Assembly (NCBI GenBank): GCA_002428265.1
Contig: DIUR01000001.1
Span: 260,766-324,765 of the forward strand
Source: Bacteriovoracaceae bacterium UBA6153
Lineage (GTDB): Bacteria; Bdellovibrionota; Bacteriovoracia; Bacteriovoracales; Bacteriovoracaceae
Reading direction: 5' to 3'
Length of the DNA: 64,000 nucleotides
The notes beneath the pieces were generated by a model. That model was not told the DNA's origin. It searched no databases and saw only the letters and a list, made by a program, of their open reading frames with translations. Below, piece after piece: positions 34,076-43,732 of this stretch (its first letter is position 1; each line of letters starts with the position of its first letter). A program made the translations under genes and the position numbers.

Positions 34076-35347
34076 TTAAACAGGAGAGCTTAAGTCAACG
34101 TTTCCGATTGAGCGCTCTGAGTTTGTCTTCACTTCCATATGGAAGCGGATTTTTGCAAGAGGGTTAAATGTATAACCATCTTTTCCACGGATAATATACT
34201 TACGTTTCGAATCAGCGTCTGTTGGCTCGATCAGTTTTCTTAAACGAGATACAGAAGTATAGATAAGTTTGTCGTGGATTAATGGGTTGTACTCATCTTT
34301 CCAGATCATCTTAGCAAGTTGTTCTTTATCGAAGTATGTTCCAGGATTTTTAGATAATAAGAAAAGGATTTCTAGAAGAACAAATCTGTGTTTGAAATCG
34401 ATTGTTCCCAATGATCTCTCAACGATTTTTCTGTTTGTGCGATCAAGGTATAGATCCACTGTTGAATCATTTACATCGTCAATTTCTGCTTCGATTAAAT
34501 GATTTAATCTTCTGAAAATTGTTGTATCAATTGACTCTTGAGCAAGGTGGAACATGCTTAGAGCTTCATCAAAGTTTCCGGCCTTCTTAAGTGCCGTTGC
34601 TTTTCCAAAAAGGATGTAACCATAAAGGTTCCAGCATTTTTTAGACTGAAGATATTCGTTAGCAAGCTTGTAGTAGTTAAGCGCTTTATCATTTTCATTC
34701 ATTTCGATGAAAATCTTCGCGTAGTACGTGTACATTGCACCTGATAGGTAGAATTTTTTGATGATTTTTAAAAGGTCATTTAACTGATCAAGGTATCTTA
34801 AAGAAAGTTCCAGGTCTTTTCTATAGAAAGCGTTTGTCGCTAGAGACAGAAGACACTTAGAAAGAAGTTCTGGTTCATTTTCTTCATTAGACTTTTTATA
34901 AGCTAGCTCGAAGTTCGTTTTAGCTTCTTCGAAAATCCCGCTGTAGTTTTTCACCACACCCAAGTTATAGAAGAACTCGGCCGTAAGAGTTGGAAGCGTT
35001 CTCGAAAGAGCGTCCATTAGCTTCTCACTTTCCCCGATATATTTTTGAGCTTTGCCGTCTTCTAGTTTTTCTGACGCTATACGAATAAGAAACCCGTAAG
35101 TTTTAAGTACTGAAAATCCGTCTTTTATAGGATCTGCAAATGTAAGAGCTTTGATAAAAGATTCTTCGGCAGAAGTCAGGTCGGCCTTATCATAATAGAC
35201 CTTTCCCAACTGATAGTATGACCTTGCGATCTCAGTTTTTGTCACGATTTGTTCGAGCTTTACCGACTCTTCCAAAAGACCGATGTAAGGTGTGATTTCA
35301 TTGGGATTTGTTCCAACTGACAAACCTAAATCTTGACTTGTGACCAT
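34076..35347 (-). CDS. TPR-repeat regulator with OmpR/PhoB-type winged-helix domain
   Basis: About 423 residues. Residues 30-300 form a helical array of tetratricopeptide-like repeats (A-R-S-Y-Y-Q-L-G-K-V-Y-Y and similar). The C-terminal 110 residues form a winged helix: R-F-V-L-L-E-I-L-F-L-L-S-K-N-P-G, then I-Y-T-S-V-S-R-L-R-K-L-I-E (recognition helix) and I-I-R-G-K-D-G-Y-T-F (wing). There is no receiver domain, so TPR binding of a partner or peptide probably sets activity. ATG 35347 has GGAG nine bases upstream; ATG 35362 is the other choice. The gene is divergent from thrS and could regulate it. Confidence 0.75.
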   Translation of the reverse strand: MVTSQDLGLSVGTNPNEITPYIGLLEESVKLEQIVTKTEIARSYYQLGKVYYDKADLTSAEESFIKALTFADPIKDGFSVLKTYGFLIRIASEKLEDGKAQKYIGESEKLMDALSRTLPTLTAEFFYNLGVVKNYSGIFEEAKTNFELAYKKSNEENEPELLSKCLLSLATNAFYRKDLELSLRYLDQLNDLLKIIKKFYLSGAMYTYYAKIFIEMNENDKALNYYKLANEYLQSKKCWNLYGYILFGKATALKKAGNFDEALSMFHLAQESIDTTIFRRLNHLIEAEIDDVNDSTVDLYLDRTNRKIVERSLGTIDFKHRFVLLEILFLLSKNPGTYFDKEQLAKMIWKDEYNPLIHDKLIYTSVSRLRKLIEPTDADSKRKYIIRGKDGYTFNPLAKIRFHMEVKTNSERSIGNVDLSSPV

Positions 35348-35476
35348 GAGGGTTTTCTCCATTAAATAAAACTTTTAATTCCCACTTCTTTTAGAGAAGC
35401 CACAAGGTCATATCATGCGACTCTTACAGCGTCAAAAGGCCATTGTAAGATTTTTTTAAAAGTAAGATTCAAGTCA

Positions 35477-35505
35477 TTGATTTGAAAGCTTTCGGCCGGT
35501 AATAT
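35477..35505 (+). promoter_or_regulatory. Sigma-70-type promoter of the thrS-ddl operon
   Basis: TTGATT (35477-35482) and TAATAT (35500-35505) with exactly 17 bases between; predicted start near 35512. The leader to the thrS ATG is about 38 bases and has GGAG at 35540-35543. Confidence 0.65.
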
Positions 35506-35549
35506 AACACTGTAAAAAAGTAATTAAATTTCTCATTTCGGAGACCTCC

Positions 35550-37298
35550 ATGGCCAAATATGATCTAGACACGATTCGTCACTCAACTGCTCACCTTATG
35601 GCCCAGGCCGTATCGCGTGTTTATAAAGGGCATAACCCTCAGTTCGGGATTGGCCCCGTGATTGAAAACGGTTTTTATTACGACATCGATATGGATGCAA
35701 AGATCAATGATGAAGATCTTCAGACAATTGAAAAGACCATGCATGAAATTATCGATGAAAAACTGGCGATCACAAGACAAGTCATGTCTCGTGATGAGTC
35801 TGTTGAGTTCTGGAAACAAAAAAATCAGCCTTTAAAAGTAGAAGTTGTTTCAGGCATTCCAGCTGATCAGGAAATCTCTTTATATACCCAAGGAGACTTC
35901 ACCGATCTATGTCGTGGGCCTCACGTTGAGAACACTGGACACCTTCCAAAGTTCTTTAAACTTCTGCACACTGCGGGAGCTTACTGGAAGGGAGATTCAA
36001 ATAATAAAATGCTTCAACGTATTTACGCTGTAAGTTTTACAACTAAAAAACAACTTGAAGATCACTTAAACTTTTTAGAAGAAGCAAAAAAGCGCGACCA
36101 TAGAAAACTTGGAAAAGAACAAGAACTCTTCCACTTTGAAACAGTGGCACCTGCCTCTCCGTTCTTCATGCCAAAAGGCACGACAGTTTATAATGAGCTA
36201 GTTGCTTTCATGAGAAGAATCTACGTGAAGTACGGCTACGATGAAGTTATCACTCCTATGCTATTAGACTCAGACCTGTGGCATACATCAGGGCACTACG
36301 CTCACTATAAAGAAAACATGTATTTTTCTCAGGTAGATAAGCGCGAGTTCGCATTAAAGCCTATGAACTGTCCATGTCACATGTTGATGTTCAAGCATTA
36401 CAAATACTCTTATAGAGACCTTCCAATGAGATACGCTGACTTCGGCCGTCTTCACCGTTACGAGAGTGCAGGAGCTATCGCAGGTCTGACTCGCGTGCGC
36501 TCATTTTGCCAGGATGATGCTCACATTTTTATTTCTCTTGAAGGTATTCAAGATGAAATCGTAAAACTGATGGAAATGTTCTTTATCTGTTACGACCACT
36601 TTGGTTTTAAAGATATCAAGATCGGTTTATCAACACGTCCAGAATCTAAGGCCGGCGATGATGCTACTTGGGATGTTGCTGAAAACGCACTTCGTGGTGC
36701 CCTTGATAAAACAGGACACGCCTACCATATCAATGAAGGTGACGGAGCTTTCTACGGGCCAAAAATTGATATTCAAATTGCCGATGCTATTGGCAGATAC
36801 TTCCAGCTTGGAACAATTCAGCTGGATTTCCAACTTCCAGACCGCTTCGATTTAAAATACACAAATGAAGAAGGTAAAGACGTTCGCCCGGTTGTTATCC
36901 ACAGAGCTCTTCTTGGATCTCTTGAGAGATTCATCGGAGTTTACCTGGAGCACATTGCAGGGATCTTCCCTTTCTGGCTTTCACCAGAGCAAGCAGTTAT
37001 CGTTCCAGTTTCAACAGATAAACATTTAGACTTCTGTAGAAATCTAGCGAAAGATTTAAAAGATTTGGGCTTTAGAATTAAAGTTGATGAAAGAAACGAG
37101 ACTATGGGTTACAAGACTCGCCAGATTCAGCAGTCAAAAGTTCCTTATATGATCGTTATCGGTGACAAAGAAATGGAAAACTTGTCGGCAAGTATTCGCG
37201 GATACGGAGAAGCAGGATCTAAGAGCTTAACAATTGTAGAGCTTAAAGAAATGTTTACGAAGCTAAACCTTGAAAGAGTTCCAGAAAAACTAAGATAG
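35550..37298 (+). CDS. thrS: Threonyl-tRNA synthetase lacking the TGS domain
   Basis: 582 residues against 642 in E. coli. It begins directly at the editing domain (H-S-T-A-H-L-M-A-Q-A near residue 11; D-L-C-R-G-P-H-V near 113), so the first 60-residue TGS domain is absent. The class II catalytic core is complete, with M-N-C-P-C-H-M (zinc Cys), R-x-A-D-F-G-R-L-H-R-Y-E motif 2, and H-R-A-L-L-G-S-L-E-R-F motif 3, then the anticodon-binding domain. The ATG has GGAG at good spacing. It leads a probable operon with ddl (40 bp downstream). Confidence 0.95.
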   Translation: MAKYDLDTIRHSTAHLMAQAVSRVYKGHNPQFGIGPVIENGFYYDIDMDAKINDEDLQTIEKTMHEIIDEKLAITRQVMSRDESVEFWKQKNQPLKVEVVSGIPADQEISLYTQGDFTDLCRGPHVENTGHLPKFFKLLHTAGAYWKGDSNNKMLQRIYAVSFTTKKQLEDHLNFLEEAKKRDHRKLGKEQELFHFETVAPASPFFMPKGTTVYNELVAFMRRIYVKYGYDEVITPMLLDSDLWHTSGHYAHYKENMYFSQVDKREFALKPMNCPCHMLMFKHYKYSYRDLPMRYADFGRLHRYESAGAIAGLTRVRSFCQDDAHIFISLEGIQDEIVKLMEMFFICYDHFGFKDIKIGLSTRPESKAGDDATWDVAENALRGALDKTGHAYHINEGDGAFYGPKIDIQIADAIGRYFQLGTIQLDFQLPDRFDLKYTNEEGKDVRPVVIHRALLGSLERFIGVYLEHIAGIFPFWLSPEQAVIVPVSTDKHLDFCRNLAKDLKDLGFRIKVDERNETMGYKTRQIQQSKVPYMIVIGDKEMENLSASIRGYGEAGSKSLTIVELKEMFTKLNLERVPEKLR

Positions 37299-37338
37299 TT
37301 AGAGAAAATTCAAAAGAACCTAAGGATAGGGTAAAAAT

Positions 37339-38352
37339 ATGAACAAAAAAAACATACTTCTACTATGCGGTGGAAGTGGAACAGAACATGAAGTTTCTCT
37401 AGTGTCGGCCAAGTTTCTTGAAAAAAATCTTCAGGAAATCGGTTTATATAACGTTATTAAAGTTGAAATCGGAAAACCGAAAACAACGGATAAAACATTC
37501 CGTCTGATCAATGCAGACGGAAGTATTGGTCAGACAGTAGAAATCAATTCAAAAAGACAGCTGGTTGGATCAAATATTCTTTTTGATCTTCACTACGTTG
37601 TTCCATGTATTCACGGCCCTCCGGGAGAAACTGGAGAAATTCAGACTTATCTTGAACTCATCAATCTTCCCTATTTTGGCTGTGGCCCTGAAGCAAGCAT
37701 CATCTGCTTTAATAAAGTCACCAGCAAGTTATGGTTTAATGCCCTTGATATTCCCAATACTCCTTTTGAGTTCTTAACAAGTATTGAAGATGCTCCCAAA
37801 GCACATAAACTTATGGATCTTCATTCAAAAGTTTTTGTTAAAGCAGCTTCTCAAGGCTCAAGTGTAGGATGCTATCAAGTCTTTAAAAAAGATGAGCTCG
37901 ATACTGCACTAAAAAATGCTTTCAAATACTCTGAATATGTTCTGGTTGAAAAAATGGTAACGGCAAGAGAGCTTGAAATCTCGACTTATGAGTTCGATGG
38001 AGTGATTCACGCCAGTGTCCCTGGTGAAATTAACTGCCCAAGTGCATTTTACTCTTACGAAGAAAAGTATGATCCAAAAAGCAAGACGACAACTGAGATC
38101 GTGGCCCCAGGACTCACTACAGATATAGTGGAGTCTATGAGAGCTTACGCGATTAAGGCCTTTAAGGCACTTAAGCTTCGTCACCAATCGCGCATTGATT
38201 TCTTTTACACTGATGATGGAAAAATTTATCTCAATGAGATTAATACTTTTCCGGGTGCAACTCCTATTTCAATGTTTCCTAAAATGATGGAAAACAACGG
38301 ACACTCGTACTTAACTTTTATCAGCACTATTATTAAAAAAGACATTCTTTAA
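37339..38352 (+). CDS. ddl: D-alanine-D-alanine ligase (ATP-grasp)
   Basis: 337 residues, usual size. E-H-E-V-S-L-V-S-A near 16, H-G-P-P-G-E-T-G-E-I-Q-T-Y-L-E (signature 1, with Thr where Asp is usual), Q-G-S-S-V-G, and the metal-binding R-I-D-F-F...L-N-E-I-N-T-F-P-G. It joins two D-Ala for peptidoglycan. The C-M-D-K-x3-K block reads C-F-N-K-V-T-S-K. It is not near other cell-wall genes but sits 11 bp upstream of the aminotransferase megaenzyme, so an ATP-grasp ligase role in that pathway should also be considered. Confidence 0.85.
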   Translation: MNKKNILLLCGGSGTEHEVSLVSAKFLEKNLQEIGLYNVIKVEIGKPKTTDKTFRLINADGSIGQTVEINSKRQLVGSNILFDLHYVVPCIHGPPGETGEIQTYLELINLPYFGCGPEASIICFNKVTSKLWFNALDIPNTPFEFLTSIEDAPKAHKLMDLHSKVFVKAASQGSSVGCYQVFKKDELDTALKNAFKYSEYVLVEKMVTARELEISTYEFDGVIHASVPGEINCPSAFYSYEEKYDPKSKTTTEIVAPGLTTDIVESMRAYAIKAFKALKLRHQSRIDFFYTDDGKIYLNEINTFPGATPISMFPKMMENNGHSYLTFISTIIKKDIL

Positions 38353-38363
38353 TTGAGGCCATA

Positions 38364-41300
38364 ATGAAATTACCAATTATCAACGCCCAAGATGCAGAGT
38401 TCGGATTAGACATCCTGAAGAAATACTACGCCGATCATATGATCCCCGCGGAGAAAAAAACATACTTAACCAAACTTCGCCAGTCGATTGGCCCTTATAT
38501 GGGAATTGAGTCGAGTGATGGTTCAACTCACTATCTTCTGGATGCCGCTTCTCAAATTGCGACACTTGGACATGGATTCAATCCTTCAATCTTTTTTGGA
38601 ACGACAGAGTTCTTAGAGAGCTGGACGAACGATGCCACGACTAAAGAGTTTAAAGATCTAAAACTAGCTTACAAAAATTTCTTTAATAGAAAACTAGGCT
38701 GGAATAAAACGCACATGACAATCACTCACTCAGGAGCAGAGGCCAACGAAGTGGCCCTTGGATACTGTTATTTGAGTCGAGCAAATCCTGAGGCCAATAA
38801 AGTTCTCGCTTTTGAGGGATCTTTTCACGGAAGGATGATGGTCACGCTGGCCGCGACTTGGAATAAAAGTAAGCGCGAGCCATTTGAATGGAAAAATTAT
38901 CTTGCTGAGTATGTAAAATACCCGGAAATCGATGATAGTAAGATCAATGTCCGTATCCCTGAACTATGGCGCGAGACATGGAATGAAGCTTCTTTAAAGA
39001 ACTTCATGATCCCGACAATCTGGAACTCTGATCCCTATGTAAAAAAAGAAGTTGAAGTCCTGCAAAAAGTTCGTGAACAGCTAATTTCGAAAAAAATATT
39101 CGCGATTTTAATCGAGCCTATGCAATGTGAAGGTGGAGACTGTTACTCGAGTGATAGATTTCATACTGCCCTTCTTCTTATGGCAAAAACATTCAAGGTT
39201 CCGGTCATTCACGATGAAGTCCAAACAGGGTTTCACCTAGGCAGAGAGTTTTTCTGGCACAGACAATTTAATCTTAAAGGATTAAATGGTGAACAGATCA
39301 ATCCTGACTACGTCGTATGTGCAAAAAAAGCTCAGGTGGGAATTGTTTTATCTCACAAAGAGACAAAAAGTATTTTTAAAGGTGAAGAGCTCTCAGTGGC
39401 CTCAACACTTAGAGGATATGCTCACGCTATCAGCCTTGATCAGTGTCAGTCGAGAATCCTGGACCTTGAACGCCACATCGTTCCGCGTGTAGCGGCCCTT
39501 ATAAAAAAACACTCACAACACTTAAAGAGACCGCGTATCAACGGACTGGCCTTTGCTTTTGATGTAGTTGATCCGGCGATGATGAATAAATTTGTCGATC
39601 TAAGATTTAAACACGGCCTTCTTTATTACCCGGCCGGAAGTCAGACTCTAAGATTTAGAATGAGCACCGCCTTTGGTGCAAAAGACTTAGATTTCCTTTT
39701 CGATAGACTGGATGCCATCTGTAAAGAGCTCTTCTACAACGAGCACACACCTCTTCCAACTCACGTTGAAACTGACGCTCACGAAGCAGGTGATCAATAC
39801 GAATGGCATGAGCTTTTAATTCAAACCAAGCTTGCTAAAGTTCAAGGCAAAAAAATTGATATTAAGCATGTTTTTGATAAGGTGAATTCTCTTGTCAGTA
39901 AAACAGTTGAAGCTGCTCAATTAGAATTGATTGAAATAAATGCATCGAACTTCTTAAATTACCGCCAGGAAATCATCAACATGCAAAAAGCTGTTTATGA
40001 ACCTGCAAGACAAACTGATATTGAAAAGTTTGAGCACACCGTTTTAGATAAAACTTCACTATGCTTAGGACTTTTAAATAAGAAGAAAAAACTGATGGGA
40101 ATCGCTTTTGCGGGCCCTCTTCACCTTTATCCTCTTGAGCGCGGTGTGCGCATGGACCCGCATTTTGACGACCACGACTGTCTTTATATGCTCGATGTAA
40201 CCATTGATCCTCATCTGCAGAAATCAGGTTTAGGTAGAGCACTAAAGTACGCCATCTCGGCCATGGCCATCGTTAAAGGAATCAAGCGTATTCAAGGAAG
40301 AAACCGCGACCGCCTGGCGGGCTCAATGATCAATATCAATTTATCTCTGGGCTCTTTTGAGCAAACTTATATTAGAGAAGACTACCCTGACTTTGAGTCT
40401 CATAGAGATGTTTTTTATTACACCACAAAGGCTGACTGGAAAAAGCCTGCGATTCACTTAAGCCGCGCGATCAATATTCCGATGTCGGTAAGAAGCCTTG
40501 ATAAGACTTATATGGAAGCTCAGCTTCCTTACCTGGTTAACAAAGTCTGCTTATCTAACTTTGTTAGCGAAGCCTTTTTAAAGGCGGTTAAAGACTTCCT
40601 AGGAGTGCTTCCTGAAGATCTTCGTCACGGATATACAACTTCAGGCCAGTCTGAGTGTGTTGATAAAGTTTCAAAAGCAATTTGGGTAAAATCAGAGCAA
40701 TCTATTAAAGATAAAAATATTACCAAGATGCTGACTTTTAAAAACCATTATTTTGGCAATGGTTCAATGATGGCAAGATCCCTAAGTCTTGAAGGAAATA
40801 ACTATTTCCCAGTGACAAAACTTCCACACCCAAGTGAGCTCGACTATAGAGATGTCCTCACACAAGTAGAAAAAGAATTTGCCACTGGTGAGTATCTTAC
40901 GGTTTGGGTTGAGCCGGTTCTTCAAAAAACGATGGAGAAGACTCCTTATGAATTTTTAAGAGGATTAAGAGAGCTCGCGACAAGATATAAGGTTGCTCTT
41001 ATCTACAATGAGTCTGCTTCGCAATTTTTCAGATACTCTAATAAAGTATTTATGGCCTCGTGTTTTCCTGAAATAACTCCTGATGCAGGAATGGTTTATT
41101 TCTCAGGACAATCGGGAATCGCTTATACCTCAACGAAGTATTTCCTTGAGCAGCCTCTCATGATGATCAGTACATGGGATGGAGATGAGTTCCATATGCT
41201 GAGCTATCATCATGCTTTCAAGAGTGTCATGGAAAATCAGGAAGAGTATAAAAATACGGCGAGAGACTTCCATGAAAAACTTGTGGATAAATTATCACGC

Positions 41301-41450
41301 TATGATATCGACGTTATGAAAATTGACCAGGGCTTTGGATACTTCAAAGGATCAATCCCTGCTTCAATCAGTAAAATGTTCGTGCAACACAACGGGGTTT
41401 ATCTGGTCTGCCCAAGCTTCGATGCTATGAAGGAGTATTTAGAGTCATGA
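38364..41450 (+). CDS. Aminotransferase-GNAT-pseudoaminotransferase fusion enzyme
   Basis: 1028 residues in three parts. Residues 1-460 are a class III PLP aminotransferase resembling lysine 6-aminotransferases: T-H-S-G-A-E-A-N-E-V (121-130), F-H-G-R (154-157), I-H-D-E-V-Q-T-G with Asp284, and C-A-K-K-A-Q with the PLP lysine at 321 or 322. Residues about 520-690 are a GNAT acetyltransferase with K-S-G-L-G-R-A-L-K (620-628). Residues about 700-1028 repeat the aminotransferase pattern (T-T-S-G-Q-S-E-C-V at 758, I-Y-N-E-S-A-S-Q at 880, Y-F-S-G-Q-S-G at 912) but with Asn for the Asp and no PLP Lys, so this copy is catalytically dead. GAGG precedes the ATG; the C45 gene overlaps the stop by 4 bp. 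Substrate unknown. Confidence 0.8.
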   Translation: MKLPIINAQDAEFGLDILKKYYADHMIPAEKKTYLTKLRQSIGPYMGIESSDGSTHYLLDAASQIATLGHGFNPSIFFGTTEFLESWTNDATTKEFKDLKLAYKNFFNRKLGWNKTHMTITHSGAEANEVALGYCYLSRANPEANKVLAFEGSFHGRMMVTLAATWNKSKREPFEWKNYLAEYVKYPEIDDSKINVRIPELWRETWNEASLKNFMIPTIWNSDPYVKKEVEVLQKVREQLISKKIFAILIEPMQCEGGDCYSSDRFHTALLLMAKTFKVPVIHDEVQTGFHLGREFFWHRQFNLKGLNGEQINPDYVVCAKKAQVGIVLSHKETKSIFKGEELSVASTLRGYAHAISLDQCQSRILDLERHIVPRVAALIKKHSQHLKRPRINGLAFAFDVVDPAMMNKFVDLRFKHGLLYYPAGSQTLRFRMSTAFGAKDLDFLFDRLDAICKELFYNEHTPLPTHVETDAHEAGDQYEWHELLIQTKLAKVQGKKIDIKHVFDKVNSLVSKTVEAAQLELIEINASNFLNYRQEIINMQKAVYEPARQTDIEKFEHTVLDKTSLCLGLLNKKKKLMGIAFAGPLHLYPLERGVRMDPHFDDHDCLYMLDVTIDPHLQKSGLGRALKYAISAMAIVKGIKRIQGRNRDRLAGSMININLSLGSFEQTYIREDYPDFESHRDVFYYTTKADWKKPAIHLSRAINIPMSVRSLDKTYMEAQLPYLVNKVCLSNFVSEAFLKAVKDFLGVLPEDLRHGYTTSGQSECVDKVSKAIWVKSEQSIKDKNITKMLTFKNHYFGNGSMMARSLSLEGNNYFPVTKLPHPSELDYRDVLTQVEKEFATGEYLTVWVEPVLQKTMEKTPYEFLRGLRELATRYKVALIYNESASQFFRYSNKVFMASCFPEITPDAGMVYFSGQSGIAYTSTKYFLEQPLMMISTWDGDEFHMLSYHHAFKSVMENQEEYKNTARDFHEKLVDKLSRYDIDVMKIDQGFGYFKGSIPASISKMFVQHNGVYLVCPSFDAMKEYLES

Positions 41451-42541
41451 GTACAAATTGTATGTTTCCCTATATCGTCTACGCCAAAGGAAAAACTAAT
41501 CACGAATGGGGGCTTGCCCACGGTGAAGAGTTCAGAGGTGCTATTGCTGAACTAACAGAAATTAGACGTCACTTAATGCTGGCAAAAAATCCAAAACTTG
41601 CTCCTAAATTAGACGAGCTTGCCATGGAGCAATTTCACATGTCTAAAAAGTTTGCTCCCCATTTAGCGAGTGAACTTGAAGGGATTGCTAAAGGTGCAGG
41701 ACTTACTATCCCCGATTTGGTTGTCTTAAATAACTACACAGACTTTAGAGATATCATTCTTCCAGAAGAGGGATGCTCTACTGTGCATATCCAAACTCCG
41801 ACAGAAGTTATGGCCGGACAAACCTGGGATATGCATAGATCAGCAAAAAATTATATGTGCTTGATCCATGTTCCTCAAAATGACCAACACTCTTCTCAGC
41901 TTGTCTTAAGCCTAGTGGGATGCCTGGGACTAATGGGAGTATCAACAGATAACACCTTAATCGGTGTTAATAACATCAATACAACCAACGCTAAGGTGGG
42001 ATTGATCTGGCCTCTACTGGTCAGAAAAACACTGGAAGAAAAAAACTTAGGACTAATGAGATCAACTCTCATGAATGCTCCAGTGACGTCAGGCCACAAC
42101 TATATTATCGCCAGTCCTGAAGGCGGAGAAAACCTGGAGATCACTCCATCTGTTTCTGAAAAAGTTTCTGCTCTTCAAAAAGGTCAGGTTGGATCAATTT
42201 TTCACACTAACCACTGTGTAGGATATGAAATTGAAAAAATTGAAGATAAAACTTCAATGAGCTCAACAACTCATAACCGCTGGGCACTTCTTTCTAAAAA
42301 AACGTATCAAGTTGGCGACCTGGAAGACTTTAAAAATCTTCTGACTGACCATGACGAATACCCAAAATCAATCTGCTCGCATTTTGAAAATGGGGCTCAA
42401 GACCCATCGTTTACTTGTGGTGGTGGTGTCAGCGATTTAAACCGCGGCAAACACATCTTCTGGAGAGGATGCCCTGCTCACGATCAGGATTATCGTGAAT
42501 ATGAATTTTTAATTGATGGGCACGATTTTAAAAAGGTGTGA
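41447..42541 (+). CDS. C45-family Ntn hydrolase/acyltransferase
   Basis: 364 residues matching the acyl-CoA:6-aminopenicillanate acyltransferase (peptidase C45) family: E-L-E-G-I-A-K-G-A-G-L near 76, L-N-N-Y-T-D-F near 94, then E-E-G-C-S-T-V-H-I, where Cys110 would become the N-terminal nucleophile after autocleavage, followed by G-Q-T-W-D-M-H. Family members form or break amide bonds between acyl groups and amino compounds. No signal peptide. Translationally coupled to the megaenzyme upstream (ATGA) and 3 bp before the next aminotransferase, so it probably acts on an amino product of those enzymes. Confidence 0.82.
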   Translation: MSTNCMFPYIVYAKGKTNHEWGLAHGEEFRGAIAELTEIRRHLMLAKNPKLAPKLDELAMEQFHMSKKFAPHLASELEGIAKGAGLTIPDLVVLNNYTDFRDIILPEEGCSTVHIQTPTEVMAGQTWDMHRSAKNYMCLIHVPQNDQHSSQLVLSLVGCLGLMGVSTDNTLIGVNNINTTNAKVGLIWPLLVRKTLEEKNLGLMRSTLMNAPVTSGHNYIIASPEGGENLEITPSVSEKVSALQKGQVGSIFHTNHCVGYEIEKIEDKTSMSSTTHNRWALLSKKTYQVGDLEDFKNLLTDHDEYPKSICSHFENGAQDPSFTCGGGVSDLNRGKHIFWRGCPAHDQDYREYEFLIDGHDFKKV

Positions 42542-42544
42542 TGT

Positions 42545-43732
42545 ATGGATGAATATCCTTTTTTCTTTACCTGGGTAAAACAAAGTAATCCTCTGCGATT
42601 TTCTATCTCCAGCGTCGATGGTGTAAAACTCATCACTGAAAATGGCCATGAGTTAATTGATATGTCTTCCATCAGCTATCAAGCAAGCTTTGGACACAAT
42701 CATCCGACCATTATCAAACATATGAAAGCTCAACTGGACACAGTTCCGATGAGTGCTCCCCGTGGAATTTTCCCTGGAAAAATTGAGACCACTAACGAGC
42801 TCTTAAAGTACATGGATAAAAAAGACGGAAAAATTTTTTATACCACTGGTGGAGCTGAGACTGTTGAAAATGCCTTAAAAATTGCCCGAGATGTCAGCAA
42901 AAGAAAACTCGTTCTTGCCAGAAAAATTTCTTACCATGGGGCAACTATGGGTGCCCTGGGTGCAACAGGTGACTGGAGAAATACCGCACACGCTCTTCCT
43001 CAAGACTGGGTTGTGAGATTTCCTGAGCCAAGTGAGCCAGATGCACTGGCAAAAACGAGGCAAATCATTCTCGATCACGGTCAAGAAAACTTTGCGGCCT
43101 TCATCATTGAAACAATTACTGGTGGCAACGGCGTCTTTGAAGGGTCTCAAGAATGGTGGGATGGCATCAGTGAGATGTGCCGTGAGTTCGGAATTTTATT
43201 AATCATGGATGAAGTGATCTGTGGATTTGGACGCACAGGACTTTCATTCGGATACATGCACTACAATGTAAAACCAGACATCATCTGCCTTGCTAAAGGG
43301 ATCACGGGTGGTATGGTGCCTTTCGGTGCAGTATGGGTTAGTCACAATATTGCTGACTACTATATGGCCCGCGTACTTGCTTGTGGACTTACCAACTACG
43401 CTCACCCATTGGGAGTTGCGGCCCTTGCCGGTGTATTAGAGATTGTACAAGATTTTGATTTTCAAAAACACCTTGAACATATTTCAAAAGTTTTTAAGCG
43501 AGAGCTCGACATTATTCAAGCACTCCCTGAAGTTGAAACAATCAGATCCCGCGGCATGCTGGCCGGAATTGATTTGAATGTCGATATCCAGTGGAAAACT
43601 TTTTTTGATAAAGGGATACACCTTGCTACTCAAAACAAGAGAATTGTACTTGCTCCTCCTTTAATTATTACCGAAGAAGAACTCGTTGAAGGAATGAAGA
43701 GATTAAAAAAAGCAATTAAGGATATGGATTAA
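42545..43732 (+). CDS. Class III PLP-dependent aminotransferase
   Basis: 395 residues, complete: T-T-G-G-A-E-T-V-E-N-A near 100, Y-H-G-A-T-M-G-A near 130, I-M-D-E-V-I-C-G-F-G-R-T-G with Asp222, and C-L-A-K-G-I-T-G-G with PLP Lys251. The pattern resembles omega-amino-acid or taurine-type aminotransferases that act on terminal amines, but specificity cannot be read from sequence. It is unrelated in detail to the aminotransferase half of the megaenzyme two genes upstream. CoA-transferase genes follow without a gap. Confidence 0.9.
   Translation: MDEYPFFFTWVKQSNPLRFSISSVDGVKLITENGHELIDMSSISYQASFGHNHPTIIKHMKAQLDTVPMSAPRGIFPGKIETTNELLKYMDKKDGKIFYTTGGAETVENALKIARDVSKRKLVLARKISYHGATMGALGATGDWRNTAHALPQDWVVRFPEPSEPDALAKTRQIILDHGQENFAAFIIETITGGNGVFEGSQEWWDGISEMCREFGILLIMDEVICGFGRTGLSFGYMHYNVKPDIICLAKGITGGMVPFGAVWVSHNIADYYMARVLACGLTNYAHPLGVAALAGVLEIVQDFDFQKHLEHISKVFKRELDIIQALPEVETIRSRGMLAGIDLNVDIQWKTFFDKGIHLATQNKRIVLAPPLIITEEELVEGMKRLKKAIKDMD

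Noticed and set aside
35363..35549. Possible T-box or attenuator before thrS
   Set aside because: No specifier stem, T-box sequence or terminator is visible; the leader after the predicted promoter is only about 38 bases.
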